Numbered from the stretch's first letter, positions 8,112 through 19,425 are shown. The stretch: 64,000 nucleotides of DNA from Streptomyces sp. man185 (GCA_002551355.1 NTHE01000017.1:59523-123522); one strand, 5' to 3'. Notes: generated by a model from the sequence alone, not told the origin. Numbers and translations: made by a program.

Positions 8112-8476
8112 AATCCGGGGTCCGAATCGGGCGTGATTCACGCCACCCTTGATCGGGGTTGCGCTCAGATGAGCGAAAAGTGGATGGCTGCACTTCTGGA
8201 AGACGTGGCACTCAGTGCCACTTCTCTGCATTCGAGAAGTGTACTCACCTGCCATGTGAGACGCTCATGCGAGCGGTAAAGGTCAAGTTTCGGCCATGCT
8301 GCCTTCGGGAGGTGAAGGCAGGGATTCCCCTGCTTCGGCCGGGCGACCCTTTCGATCTGCTGGCGGACGGGTGGTTGCGGCCGCATGACGACCAAGTGGA
8401 CGTACCCATACACCTTCGATCTGGGTATGTTCCTCGCCGTCAGGGCAGCCACCGCGTCCTCGAGGAGTCGAGACCC
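8112..8476 (+). promoter_or_regulatory. dyad-rich upstream region of ppdK
   Basis: This AT-richer stretch holds a series of inverted repeats: GGCGTGA-T-TCACGCC (8130-8144); CGCTCA/TGAGCG (8162-8175); GTGGCACT-C-AGTGCCAC (8205-8221); CACTTCTC/GAGAAGTG (8219-8226 with 8234-8241), which shares bases with the previous one; and CTGCCTTC/GAAGGCAG (8299-8306 with 8314-8321), which overlaps GCAGGG/CCCTGC. A possible -10 is TATGTT at 8426-8431. GAGGAG at 8462-8467 is the ppdK ribosome site. Whether these are operators or alternative leader hairpins cannot be told from sequence. Confidence 0.5.
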
Positions 8477-11188
<2,712 letters not shown>

Positions 11189-11202
11189 CCCGGACTCACC
11201 GG

Positions 11203-11260
11203 TCCGGGGTGCACGAACACCCCGGATCTCCTGGGCAGGGCTGCACGAACAGCCCTGCCC
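11203..11260 (+). terminator. two tandem hairpins after ppdK with a shared loop sequence
   Basis: TCCGGGGTG/CACCCCGGA (11203-11211 with 11218-11226) and GGGCAGGGCT/AGCCCTGCCC (11233-11242 with 11251-11260) are both perfect stems. Both loops contain GCACGAAC or its core CACGAA. They begin 14 bases after the ppdK stop. Confidence 0.7.
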
Positions 11261-11366
11261 ACCGACCAAGGCCGCAGAGCGGCCCGCCCCTCCGGAGTCG
11301 CCGCCGGAAGCCGAGCCCGGCCCTCACCGGGCGCACCGGTCCGGCGGCGGCCCCGGAGCACCCGGA

Positions 11367-11401
11367 AGCGGCGGCACCCTGTGCGGGGGTGCCGCCGCTT
11401 C
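11367..11401 (+). terminator. third hairpin downstream of ppdK
   Basis: A perfect 14-bp stem (11367-11380 with 11388-11401) around a 7-base loop, ending in TT. This is the most terminator-like of the three hairpins after ppdK. Confidence 0.75.
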
Positions 11402-11864
11402 GCCGTGCGCCGTCCACGACGGCGCCGTACGGGAACAGCTGTGTGGACGTGCACGGAAATGACCGGCGGTACGGGGAAGCCATCAGAAGTGCGCACCGAA
11501 TGACGCGCGAAGAATGTGGCCCAGAGCACATTGCTTCGTTTAATGCGCAAAGAAATTCGGATGGCGGCCGGGGGTCGGACCGGGGTGCGGTCCATGGATC
11601 CCCACCCATGAACCGCACCCGGCTTACCCCCGTCGGGTACGGAGCCGCACCGTCGCCCACCGCCGCCGAACACACAAAGCCCCCCACGGCCTTCACGTGC
11701 TCATCCGGTGGGCACTGGATGCGTACCCGACGTCGTACAGCCTTTCGGGTGAAGCGGAACGGGGCGAGACCTTTCACTTCTGGCCGAAACCCCGTGGTGA
11801 CCTCCTGTGACGGTCCGCATACCCTTCGGTGGGGGAAATTGCGGATGCAACAGGTGGGGGAGTA
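11402..11864. other. intergenic region before the DUF5937 regulator
   Basis: No gene is supported. The stretch around 11500-11570 is unusually AT-rich for this genome and may hold promoter elements. A 9-bp inverted repeat GGGTGCGGT/ACCGCACCC flanks an ATGGATCC-containing loop near 11583-11623. Frames on both strands here lack coding character. Confidence 0.4.
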
Positions 11865-12902
11865 GTGCTGCGTATCCATGTGTCCAGGCTGGACCTTTCG
11901 CGGGTGCGGATGGCCACGAGGCCGGACGCGTTGTGGGAAACCATTCTCAGTTTTCACCGGATCAGGGACCGGCGTGCTTCAACGGTGTTCGGGAAATGGC
12001 GTACGGAATCCCGGGCGCGGTTGAATGGTGAAGCACAGCTGCTGGCGGCGGTCGTTCCGCCCCGCGGCTATTTCCCGGATTTCCTGACGCCCTCTCAGGA
12101 AGGCGCCGAACCGTTCGGACTCGACGTCGGGATAGAGGCTCTGCGCGACACCCCCGCCGACCGGGTGCACGCGGAGCTGGAGCTGCTGGCCGCCGGGCGG
12201 ATGCGGCGGCGGACAGACCGGCCGGTCGGTCAGCGCGCCGCCGGAGCGGGAAGAGCGAGCGCGGCGCTGCCCGCCGCACTCATGGAGGGCCGTGCCGAGC
12301 CGCTCGCCCGGCTCATCGGCGCGCTGCGCAGCTACCACCACGCGGCCGTCGAGCCCTACTGGCCGCACATCAGGGCCAGCGTCGAGGCGGACCGGGCCGT
12401 GCGCGGCCGGGCCTTGCTGGACGGCGGCGCGGACGGGCTCCTGGCCACCCTGCCGCCGATGATCCGGTGGCGCCCACCCGTGCTGGAGGCGGACTACCCG
12501 GTCGACCGCGATCTGTACCTGGACGGGCGCGGGCTGCTGCTCCAGCCGTCGTTCTTCTGCCGGGGCACTCCCGTCGTCTACCGCGACCCGTCGCTCCCGC
12601 CGGTCCTCGTCTACCCGGTCACCAACCCCGGCGCCCCGGTCTTCGCCGAGCCCGGCCCCTGGCTCGGCCGGCTCGTCGGACACACCCGCTCGGCCGTCCT
12701 GTCCTCCATCGGCAGCGGCTGCACCACCAGCGAACTCGCCCGCAGGGCCGGAGTGTCGATGGCCTCGGCGAGCCAGCACGCCTCGGTGCTGCGCGAGGCG
12801 GGCCTCGTCCTGACGCTGCGCCACGGCAGCTCGGTCCTGCACACGCTGACCCCGCTCGGCGGCTCCCTGCTGCGCGGCGGCGCCCCGCTCGCCCTGCCCT
12901 GA
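11865..12902 (+). CDS. DUF5937 / ArsR-like winged-helix regulator
   Basis: A 345-residue protein with an N-terminal DUF5937-type region (LRIHVSRLDLSRVRMATRPD, then LWETILSFHRI) and a C-terminal winged helix (AVLSSIGSGCTTSELARRAG, VSMASASQHASVLREAGLV). This arrangement is widespread in Streptomyces and annotated as a helix-turn-helix regulator; ligands and targets are mostly unknown. I start at GTG 11865 because a G-rich site (GGTGGGGGA) sits just upstream and the protein then begins with LRIHV as in relatives. The upstream GTG 11829 is an alternative. It is convergent with the next gene, so its targets are not evident. Confidence 0.8.
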   Translation: MLRIHVSRLDLSRVRMATRPDALWETILSFHRIRDRRASTVFGKWRTESRARLNGEAQLLAAVVPPRGYFPDFLTPSQEGAEPFGLDVGIEALRDTPADRVHAELELLAAGRMRRRTDRPVGQRAAGAGRASAALPAALMEGRAEPLARLIGALRSYHHAAVEPYWPHIRASVEADRAVRGRALLDGGADGLLATLPPMIRWRPPVLEADYPVDRDLYLDGRGLLLQPSFFCRGTPVVYRDPSLPPVLVYPVTNPGAPVFAEPGPWLGRLVGHTRSAVLSSIGSGCTTSELARRAGVSMASASQHASVLREAGLVLTLRHGSSVLHTLTPLGGSLLRGGAPLALP

Positions 12903-12930
12903 GCGGCCGCCCGCAGGCCCCGGGGCTGCC

Positions 12931-13509
12931 TCAGTCCTCCGCCAGCAGCGCCGCGAGGACCCCGAGCCGCTCCTTCCAGAACGCCTTGTACGCGGCCACG
13001 GCCCCGGCGTTCGCCAGCTTCTCGTGCCCCAGCCCCACCCGGGTGCGGCCGTCCGGCAACGGCGTCAGCCACAGGGTGAGACGGCCCGCCTCCCCGTCGG
13101 CGTCGCGGAATCTGGCGGACAGCGACTTGCCGGTCCGGCCGGTACGGACGTCCAGTTCGACGCCGGGCAGCCAGCGTTCGCGCAGGGCGGCGTCGGTGAA
13201 GGCGGACATGACCCGCTCCGGTGGCGCGGCCACCGTACGGCTCCCGGAGGTGTTCCAGTCCCCGGAGGAGGACTGCCCCACCTCGCGCAGACCGCGCTCC
13301 TGCTCGTACCCCACGGAGACGGACTGGGCATACCAGCCGTCCATATCGTGCTCGTCGCGCAGATGGGCAGCGATCTCGGCGTGCGGGTGCTCCGTCGCGC
13401 CCCAGGCGTCCAGCACGGCGAACCAGCCCTCCCAGTCCCGTCCGGTCGCCTCCCGCAGGGACTGTGCGGAAACCTTCTCCGTGATGCGTCTGCCCGCCGG
13501 TCCGCTCAT
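12931..13509 (-). CDS. DUF4287 plus SRPBCC (AHSA1-like) domain protein
   Basis: This 192-residue protein joins two small domains. The N-terminal half (TGRDWEGWFAVLDAWGATEH, AEIAAHLRDEHDMDGWYAQS) matches DUF4287-type repeats often found with DUF5655. The C-terminal half (SGSRTVAAPPERVMSAFTDA, then LTLWLTPLPDGRTRVGLGHE) is an activator-of-Hsp90/START-like ligand pocket. Function is unknown. The start is ATG 13509; the frame upstream to 13683 is arginine-rich and overlaps the divergent VOC gene's leader. Its end lies 28 bases from the convergent DUF5937 gene. Confidence 0.8.
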   Translation of the reverse strand: MSGPAGRRITEKVSAQSLREATGRDWEGWFAVLDAWGATEHPHAEIAAHLRDEHDMDGWYAQSVSVGYEQERGLREVGQSSSGDWNTSGSRTVAAPPERVMSAFTDAALRERWLPGVELDVRTGRTGKSLSARFRDADGEAGRLTLWLTPLPDGRTRVGLGHEKLANAGAVAAYKAFWKERLGVLAALLAED

Positions 13510-13681
13510 GCCTTTGACGCTAGGAGCGCGCCCCGGCCGGTGCAAGGCGGCAGGGTGCGCACGGCGGCGGAAACTCTTTCCGCGTACGGCGATGAGTTCG
13601 GGGCGGAGCCGCCGTCTAACCCCTCGAAAGCGCCGGACGGACCACCGCGGGCGCCACAGGACAGAGGAAGAGGAAACGACC

Positions 13682-14092
13682 ATGGCTCAGATGATCTTCG
13701 TGAACCTGCCCGTGAAGGACCTGGAGACCACGGTGGGCTTCTTCGGGAAGCTCGGATTCACGACCAACCCGCAGTTCAGCGACGACAGGACCGCGTGTCT
13801 GGTCATCAGCGACACGATCTTCGCCATGCTGATGACGGAGCCGCGCTTCAAGGACTTCACCAAGAAGGACATCGTCGACGCCTCGAAGGCGACCGAGGTC
13901 ATCCTCGCGCTCAGCGCCGACAGCCGAGAGAAGGTCGACGAGATCGTCGACGCTGCGCTGGCCTCCGGCGGGTTCCCGGCGGGTGAGACGCAGGACATGG
14001 GCTTCATGTACGGCCGCTCGTTCCAGGACCCCGACCACCACATCTGGGAGGTCATGTGGATGGACACCTCCGCCGTCGAGGGCCAGGCCTGA
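13682..14092 (+). CDS. VOC (glyoxalase-fold) family protein
   Basis: A 136-residue single-module glyoxalase/bleomycin-resistance fold protein. The typical opening (MIFVNLPVKDLETTVGFFGKLGF) and closing (GRSFQDPDHHIWEVMWMD) are present, with HHIWEV supplying the usual metal-site acid in the last strand. Members of this subgroup in Streptomyces are often annotated as lactoylglutathione lyase-like, but the substrate is unknown. GAGGAAGAGG lies before ATG 13682. It is divergent from the DUF4287/SRPBCC gene (172 bases apart) and convergent with the PhoX-like gene. Confidence 0.85.
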   Translation: MAQMIFVNLPVKDLETTVGFFGKLGFTTNPQFSDDRTACLVISDTIFAMLMTEPRFKDFTKKDIVDASKATEVILALSADSREKVDEIVDAALASGGFPAGETQDMGFMYGRSFQDPDHHIWEVMWMDTSAVEGQA

Positions 14093-14100
14093 GCCGCAGG

Positions 14101-14136
14101 GCGTGCGCCGGGGCCGAAGCGGCCACCGGCGCACGC
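14101..14136. terminator. bidirectional terminator between convergent genes
   Basis: A 16-bp stem (14101-14116 with 14120-14136, one bulged A at 14125) and a 3-base loop lie between the VOC gene and the convergent PhoX-like gene. Confidence 0.8.
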
Positions 14137-14148
14137 GGGGCGTCGGCG

Positions 14149-15315
14149 TCAGCCGCGGAACGGCCCCTTCACCTCGTACGTGATGCCCCCGGAGGAGCTT
14201 CCGCTCGTCCCGCGCTGCGAGGAGAAGTAGAGCCGGCTGCCGTCCGGCGAGAACGCGGGCCCGGTGATCTCCGAACCGGACTGGCCGGTGATCCGCAGGA
14301 ACGGGGCCACCGTGTCGTCCGGCGTGATCAGGCAGATCTCCATGTTCCCGCCGTCCTCCGCGATGTAGAGGTCGCCGGACCCGGACCGGGTGACGTTGTC
14401 CACGCCGGTCAGCGGGGCCGAGCCGCCCGTCACCAGCGAGTCGTCGTAGGCGAGCGAGATCGACGACGTGTTCGCGTCGTACGCCCACACCCGGTTGTCG
14501 CCCTTGGTGGTGAACCAGCAGGTGCCCGCCGCGTAGAAGCAGCCCTCACCGCCGTTGAACACCTTCGCCCCGGACACCTGGTGCCGCGTCTGCGTGGAGG
14601 AAGCGGCCGGATCCGGGACGTTCGCCCAGGTCACCGGGCCCGATGTGCCGGTGCCGGCCACCAGCACCTGAAGCGTGCCGCTCGCCAGATTCCCCCAGGC
14701 CGCGGGCCGGAAGCGGTAGAAGCGGCCGTCGCTCTCGTCCTCGGTGAGGTAGACGTAACCGTGGTCCGGGTCGGCGGCTGCCGCCTCGTGCTTGAAGCGG
14801 CCCATCGCCGGACGCCGCACCGCCGCGTTCACCCCCCAGGGATCGGTCTCGTACACGTACCCGCGAGTGACCTCCTCGCAGGACAGCCAGGTCTTCCACG
14901 GGGTCGCGCCGCCCGCGCAGTTGTTGTTCGTGTCGCCCAGGATCCGGTACGCGGCGGTCACCGTCCCCGAGGAGTTGAACTTCACCGCACTGGCCCCGCC
15001 GCCGCTGCTCGGGGACACCTCGGCGTTGGAGACGTAGATCCAGCCCGAGCCGTCGGCGTACGTGGCCCCGCCGTCGGGGGCGCTGTGCCAGCGGTAGGAG
15101 GTGCCGGGCACGGTCTGCCCGGAGCGGGCGACGATGCGGCTGGTGAAGCCGCTCGGCAGCTGGATGCCGTTGCCGTTGGCCGCCTGGAGCGCGCCGTACG
15201 GGCCGGGGGCCGGCTGGGCCGGGTCGGCGAAGGCGGCGCCCCGCCACAGCGTGCCGCCGAAGGCCGCCGCCGAGCTGCCGATCACGGCGGTGCGCAAAAA
15301 GGTCCGACGTTCCAC
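14149..15315 (-). CDS. Tat-exported PhoX-like (DUF839) protein
   Basis: A secreted beta-propeller protein of the PhoX/DUF839 family, whose characterised members are calcium/iron-dependent alkaline phosphatases. The N terminus VERRTFLRTAVIGSSAAAFG is a twin-arginine signal. Conserved blocks include TPWKTWLSCEEVTRGYVYE, MGRFKHEAAA, GYVYLTEDESDGRFYRFRP and LYIAEDGGNMEI. I start at GTG 15315 (388 residues) because GGAG lies 5 bases upstream; ATG 15330 would add five residues but has no ribosome site. No pho-box-like repeat was identified in the short upstream region, so phosphate regulation is unproven. Some DUF839 proteins may not be phosphatases. Confidence 0.85.
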   Translation of the reverse strand: MERRTFLRTAVIGSSAAAFGGTLWRGAAFADPAQPAPGPYGALQAANGNGIQLPSGFTSRIVARSGQTVPGTSYRWHSAPDGGATYADGSGWIYVSNAEVSPSSGGGASAVKFNSSGTVTAAYRILGDTNNNCAGGATPWKTWLSCEEVTRGYVYETDPWGVNAAVRRPAMGRFKHEAAAADPDHGYVYLTEDESDGRFYRFRPAAWGNLASGTLQVLVAGTGTSGPVTWANVPDPAASSTQTRHQVSGAKVFNGGEGCFYAAGTCWFTTKGDNRVWAYDANTSSISLAYDDSLVTGGSAPLTGVDNVTRSGSGDLYIAEDGGNMEICLITPDDTVAPFLRITGQSGSEITGPAFSPDGSRLYFSSQRGTSGSSSGGITYEVKGPFRG

Positions 15316-15462
15316 GATCACTCCACGCATGAGTGAGGGCCCGCCGCTCCGGACGGACCGGCGGGTCGCGCGTCAGGACTGTAGGAGTGCGGAGTTGACG
15401 GAGCGTCAAGGGAAGGTGAACGGGCGGCGGAGAGGTTGCACAGGTGGCCCCCGGGCGGCCGG

Positions 15463-15822
15463 TCAGTCCGCCCGTACGGCGAACACCGGCACCGCCGCCT
15501 CGTCGTCGTCCAGGCACGCTCCCGTCGCCAGGTCGAAGCGCTGCTTCAACAGCGGCGAGGCCACGAACGGCCGCCCGGCCGCGGAGCCGAGCAGGCCGCG
15601 CGAGAGGACGTACGCCCCGGTGAACGGGTCCCGGTTGCCGATCGCGTACACCCGCCCCGCCCGGTCCATGAAGACGGCCGCCTGGTCCCCGTCCGGCAGG
15701 AGCACCGCGAGGCCCCGCCCGGGGGTCAGCAGCCCCCGTTCGCAGACGGTCAGCCAGTCCTCGCCGTGGGCGATCCGGACGGAGCCGGTGTCCTGCGCTG
15801 TCGTGATGGTCGCGGTGGTCAT
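15463..15822 (-). CDS. nirD: nitrite reductase (NAD(P)H) small subunit
   Basis: The 119-residue NirD subunit of assimilatory nitrite reductase. It has the Rieske-like fold (LLPDGDQAAVFMDRAGRVYA, GNRDPFTGAYVLSRGLLG, FVASPLLKQRFDLATGACL) but lacks the Cys/His ligands of true Rieske proteins, as is normal for NirD. The ATG at 15822 overlaps the nirB stop (TGATG), so translation is probably coupled. It supports NirB in reducing nitrite to ammonium in the cytoplasm. Confidence 0.95.
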   Translation of the reverse strand: MTTATITTAQDTGSVRIAHGEDWLTVCERGLLTPGRGLAVLLPDGDQAAVFMDRAGRVYAIGNRDPFTGAYVLSRGLLGSAAGRPFVASPLLKQRFDLATGACLDDDEAAVPVFAVRAD

Positions 15823-18410
15823 CAGGATGCGGTCCCTTCGAGGGTGCGGACGGCGAGGACGGGGCCCGCGAGCAGCTCCAGATCGGGCTTGATCTGGTCC
15901 CGCTCCGGAACGAACCTCACCGAGGGGTCGGGGGCGTCGGGCGCGTTGACGAAGGTGACGAAGCGGCGCAGCCGCTCCGGGTCGGTGATGGTCTCGGCCC
16001 ACTCGTCGCGGTAGCCGGAGACGTGGTCGGCCATCAGCCGCTCCAGCTCCTCGCAGATTCCCAGCGAGTCGTGGACGACCACGTCCCGGACGTGGTCCAG
16101 GCCGCCGTCGATCCGCTCCAGCCAGGCGGAGGTGCGCTCCAGGCGGTCGGCGGTGCGGATGTAGAACATCAGGAACCGGTCGATCAGCCGCACCAGTTCG
16201 GCGTCGGAGAGGTCCTGGGCCAACAGGTCAGCGTGGCGCGGGGTCGCCCCGCCGTTGCCGCCGACGTACAGGTTCCAGCCCTGGGCGGTGGCGATGATCC
16301 CGAAGTCCTTGCCCCGGGCCTCCGCGCACTCGCGGGCGCAGCCGGAGACCGCCGACTTCAGTTTGTGCGGGGAGCGCAGGCCCCGGTAGCGCAGCTCCAG
16401 GTCGATCGCCATCTTCACCGAGTCCTGCACGCCGTAGCGGCACCAGGTCTGCCCCACGCAGGACTTGACCGTGCGCAGCGACTTCCCGTACGCGTGCCCG
16501 GACTCGAAGCCCGCGTCCACGAGCCGGGTCCAGATCAGCGGGAGCTGCTCGACCCGGGCGCCGAAGAGGTCGATGCGCTGGCCGCCGGTGATCTTCGTGT
16601 AGAGGCCGAAGTCGCGGGCCACCTCGCCGATGACGATGAGTCTCTCCGGAGTGATCTCACCGCCGGGGATGCGCGGGACGATCGAGTACGACCCGTTGCG
16701 CTGGAGGTTGGCCAGAAAGTGGTCGTTGGTGTCCTGGAGCGCCGCCTGTTCGCCGTCCAGCACATAGCCGCTCGCACCGACCGTGGGGGCGAGCGAGGCG
16801 ATGACCGAGCCGACCGTCGGCTTGCAGACCTCGCAGCCGTCGCCGCCGCGCGCCTCCTCGCGGCCGTGCGAGTCGAGCAGTTCTGCGAACGAGGTGACCT
16901 CCAGGGTGCGGACGATCTCGTACAGCTCGCTGCGGCTGTACGGGAAGCAGCCGCACAGCCCCGCGTCCTCGGGCGGCGGCATCAGCTGCCCCATCACCTT
17001 CAGGCAACTGCCGCAGCCCGTACCGGCCTTGGTGCACTTCTTCACCTCGGACAGTGCGGTGTGCTCGCAGATCGCGCCCTTGGTCACGTTGTGGCAGGAG
17101 CAGATCACCGCCTCGTCGGGCAGCGCGGAGGGGCCGAGCGCCACCGGGCCGCCCGCCCCGGCCGGCAGCACCAGCTGCTCGGGGGCGACGGGCAGCACCG
17201 TGCCCGTCATCGGCCGCAGCGTGCCGTAACTCTCCGCGTCCCCGACCAGCACCCCGCCCAGCAGGGTCCCGTCCCGCCCGATCACCAGCTTCTTGTAGAT
17301 CCCCGACCGGGCGTCGGAGTACACGACGTCGAGCGCCCCCTCGGCGCTCCCGTGCGCGTCGCCGAACGAGGCCACGTCCACGCCGAGCAGCTTCAGCTTC
17401 GTCGACAGGTCCGCCCCCGTGAACGCGGACCGTCCGCCCGCGATCACCTCGGCCGCCGCCAGGGCCATCTCGTAGCCCGGCGCGACCAGCCCGTACACCC
17501 GGCCGTCGGCGGCCAGCGCGCACTCGCCGATCGCGAACACCGCCGGGTCGGAGGTCCGGCACTCCTCGTCCACCACGATCCCGCCGCGTTCCCCGACCGC
17601 CAGGCCGCACTCCCGGGCCAGCTGGTCCCGGGGCCGTACGCCCGCCGAGAAGACGACGAGATCGACGGCGAGCGAGGAACCGTCCGACAGCGCCATCCCG
17701 TTCACCGCCCCGTCCGCGCCCGCGGTGACCTCCTGCGTGCCGACCCCCGTGTGCACGGCCAGCCCCATGTCCTGAATCGTCCGCAGCAGCGCCGCGCCCC
17801 CGCCCTCGTCCACCTGGACCGGCATCAGCCGGGGCGCGAACTCCACGACATGCGTGGACAGTCCGAGGCCCTTCAGCGCCCCGGCCGCCTCCAGACCGAG
17901 CAGCCCGCCGCCCACCACCGCACCGGTGGCCGCGCCCTTCGCGTACTCCTCGATCGCGAGCAGGTCCTCGATGGTCCGGTACACGAAGCAGCCCCGGGCG
18001 TCCTTCCCCGGCACCGGCGGCACAAAGGGGTACGAGCCCGTCGCCAGCACCAGCGTGTCGTACGGGAACACCGCCCCGGACCGCGCGGTCACCGTCCGCC
18101 CCGCCCGGTCGACTGCCGTCGCCGGGTCGCCGACGTACAGCTCGATGCCGTGCCGGGTCATGAAGTCCGGCTCCACCAGCGACAGGTCCTCGGGGCTCCG
18201 CCCTTCGAAGTACGAGGTGAGCCGCACCCGGTCGTAGGCGGGCCGGGGCTCCTCGCAGAGCACGACGACCCGGGCGCCGCCGGCCGCCGGGGTCAGCCCG
18301 CGGTCGGCCAGGGCCTCCAGGAACCGCTGGCCGACCATGCCGTGCCCGACGACCACGATCGTCGGGACGGCGGTGTGCGCCTGGGCGTTCGGGGTGCTGG
18401 GCTCCGGCAT
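15822..18410 (-). CDS. nirB: nitrite reductase (NAD(P)H) large subunit
   Basis: It reduces nitrite to ammonium with six electrons from NAD(P)H. The 862-residue NirB has, in order: an FAD/NAD(P) oxidoreductase domain (VVVGHGMVGQRFLEAL, LATGSYPFVPP, GAVVGGGLLGLEAAG, FAIGECALA); a BFD-like [2Fe-2S] domain (CSCHNVTKGAI, GTGCGSCLK); and a siroheme/[4Fe-4S] reductase domain with ligands in KSCVGQTWCRYG and SGCARECAEARG. Cofactor supply fits with the sirohydrochlorin chelatase encoded at 25.5 kb, and substrate supply with narK at 58.4 kb. Pentamers matching GlnR half-sites lie 50-90 bases upstream. It is divergent from a TSUP transporter gene. Confidence 0.97.
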   Translation of the reverse strand: MPEPSTPNAQAHTAVPTIVVVGHGMVGQRFLEALADRGLTPAAGGARVVVLCEEPRPAYDRVRLTSYFEGRSPEDLSLVEPDFMTRHGIELYVGDPATAVDRAGRTVTARSGAVFPYDTLVLATGSYPFVPPVPGKDARGCFVYRTIEDLLAIEEYAKGAATGAVVGGGLLGLEAAGALKGLGLSTHVVEFAPRLMPVQVDEGGGAALLRTIQDMGLAVHTGVGTQEVTAGADGAVNGMALSDGSSLAVDLVVFSAGVRPRDQLARECGLAVGERGGIVVDEECRTSDPAVFAIGECALAADGRVYGLVAPGYEMALAAAEVIAGGRSAFTGADLSTKLKLLGVDVASFGDAHGSAEGALDVVYSDARSGIYKKLVIGRDGTLLGGVLVGDAESYGTLRPMTGTVLPVAPEQLVLPAGAGGPVALGPSALPDEAVICSCHNVTKGAICEHTALSEVKKCTKAGTGCGSCLKVMGQLMPPPEDAGLCGCFPYSRSELYEIVRTLEVTSFAELLDSHGREEARGGDGCEVCKPTVGSVIASLAPTVGASGYVLDGEQAALQDTNDHFLANLQRNGSYSIVPRIPGGEITPERLIVIGEVARDFGLYTKITGGQRIDLFGARVEQLPLIWTRLVDAGFESGHAYGKSLRTVKSCVGQTWCRYGVQDSVKMAIDLELRYRGLRSPHKLKSAVSGCARECAEARGKDFGIIATAQGWNLYVGGNGGATPRHADLLAQDLSDAELVRLIDRFLMFYIRTADRLERTSAWLERIDGGLDHVRDVVVHDSLGICEELERLMADHVSGYRDEWAETITDPERLRRFVTFVNAPDAPDPSVRFVPERDQIKPDLELLAGPVLAVRTLEGTAS

Positions 18411-18460
18411 CTCAGTGGCCTCCGTCGGTTGTCCTGATGCCCTGAGCCTGGGCGGGAGGT

Positions 18461-18498
18461 GTTACCCGGCCGCATCCCGCCTGTTTCCCGTGCGGAAC
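18461..18498 (-). promoter_or_regulatory. GlnR-like box upstream of nirB
   Basis: Read on the minus strand, GTTCC-n6-GAAAC (18498-18483) is followed after 17 bases (6+5+6) by GTAAC (18465-18461). The 11-bp spacing matches the GTnAC-n6-GAAAC pattern bound by GlnR, and nirB is an established GlnR target in S. coelicolor. The first half-site has one mismatch. Confidence 0.6.
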
Positions 18499-18576
18499 CT
18501 TGCGCTCAGCGACAAGGCCGGGGGCCTGTGAGGGACCGGTGAGGAGGGGTGGGCGACAGCCGTCTAATGTCGGTTC

Positions 18577-19368
18577 GTGCCTGACATAACGCTGACGACC
18601 CTGGTCCTCCTCTGCCTCGCCGCGGCCGCCGCGGGCTGGATCGACGCGGTGGTGGGCGGCGGCGGTCTGCTGCTCCTGCCCGCGCTGCTGCTCGGCCTGC
18701 CGCACGTCCCGGCGGCCCATGTGCTCGGCACCAACAAGGCCGTCGCGATCGTGGGCACCTCGGGCGCGGCGGTGACCTTCCTGCGCAAAGCCCCGGTACG
18801 GGTGGGGCTGGCGGTGCGGGTCGGGCTGATGGCGCTCGCCGGGTCGATGACCGGGGCGTTCTTCGCCGCCGGGATCAGCAGCGAGCTGCTCCGCCCGGTG
18901 ATCATGGTCGTGCTGCTGGGGGTCGCCGCCTTCGTGATGCTGCGCCCGTCCTTCGGTACGGCGGCGGCGGGCGACGGCACAGACCGGCCGGTCACCCGGG
19001 CCCGGATCATCATGGCGATCGTGCTGGTCGGCGGCGGGATCGGCTTCTACGACGGGCTTTTCGGGCCGGGCACCGGCACCTTCCTGGTGCTGGCGCTGAC
19101 CGCCGTGCTGCACCTGGACCTGGTGACCGCCTCGGCCACCGCGAAGATCGTCAACGTGTGCACCAACGCGGGGGCGCTGGCGATGTTCGCGTACCAGGGC
19201 ACCGTGCTGTGGCAGCTCGCGGCCGTGATGGCGGTCTTCAACCTGGCGGGCGGGATGATCGGGGCCCGGATGGCGCTGAGCAGGGGGAGCGGCTTCGTCC
19301 GGGCGGTGCTGCTGACCGTGGTCTTCTCGCTGGTCGCCAAGCTGGGCTTCGACCAGTGGAACGCGTGA
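18577..19368 (+). CDS. TSUP (TauE/SafE) family permease
   Basis: A 263-residue integral membrane protein with the two-fold repeat of the TSUP family: AGWIDAVVGGGGLLLLPALL in the first half and GIGFYDGLFGPGTGTFLVLA in the second, each followed by several helices. TSUP proteins move sulfite, sulfonates, sulfoacetate or small organic anions. This subgroup (YfcA-like) is common in Streptomyces and its substrate is unknown. It starts with GTG 18577 and shares a 166-base divergent region with nirB, so it could respond to the same nitrogen signal, which is inference only. Confidence 0.88.
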   Translation: MPDITLTTLVLLCLAAAAAGWIDAVVGGGGLLLLPALLLGLPHVPAAHVLGTNKAVAIVGTSGAAVTFLRKAPVRVGLAVRVGLMALAGSMTGAFFAAGISSELLRPVIMVVLLGVAAFVMLRPSFGTAAAGDGTDRPVTRARIIMAIVLVGGGIGFYDGLFGPGTGTFLVLALTAVLHLDLVTASATAKIVNVCTNAGALAMFAYQGTVLWQLAAVMAVFNLAGGMIGARMALSRGSGFVRAVLLTVVFSLVAKLGFDQWNA

Positions 19369-19380
19369 GAGCGGCGGGGC

Positions 19381-19425
19381 TGCTCAGCGCACGTCTGCTC
19401 GGCGCACGTCTGCTCAGCGCACGTC
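19381..19425 (-). repeat. 15-bp triplicate across the sortase stop codon
   Basis: Three head-to-tail copies of TGCTCAGCGCACGTC (19381-19395, 19396-19410 with one change, 19411-19425). The copy at 19411 includes the sortase stop codon and its last four codons. Confidence 0.85.

Noticed and set aside
8159..8476. 106-residue extension of ppdK
   Set aside because: The frame happens to be open but is not family-like; GAGGAG before GTG 8477 fixes the start.
16023..18437. 804-residue open frame antisense to nirB
   Set aside because: Composition is His/Arg/Gln/Pro-biased as expected from antisense of GC-rich coding sequence; nirB motifs are unambiguous.
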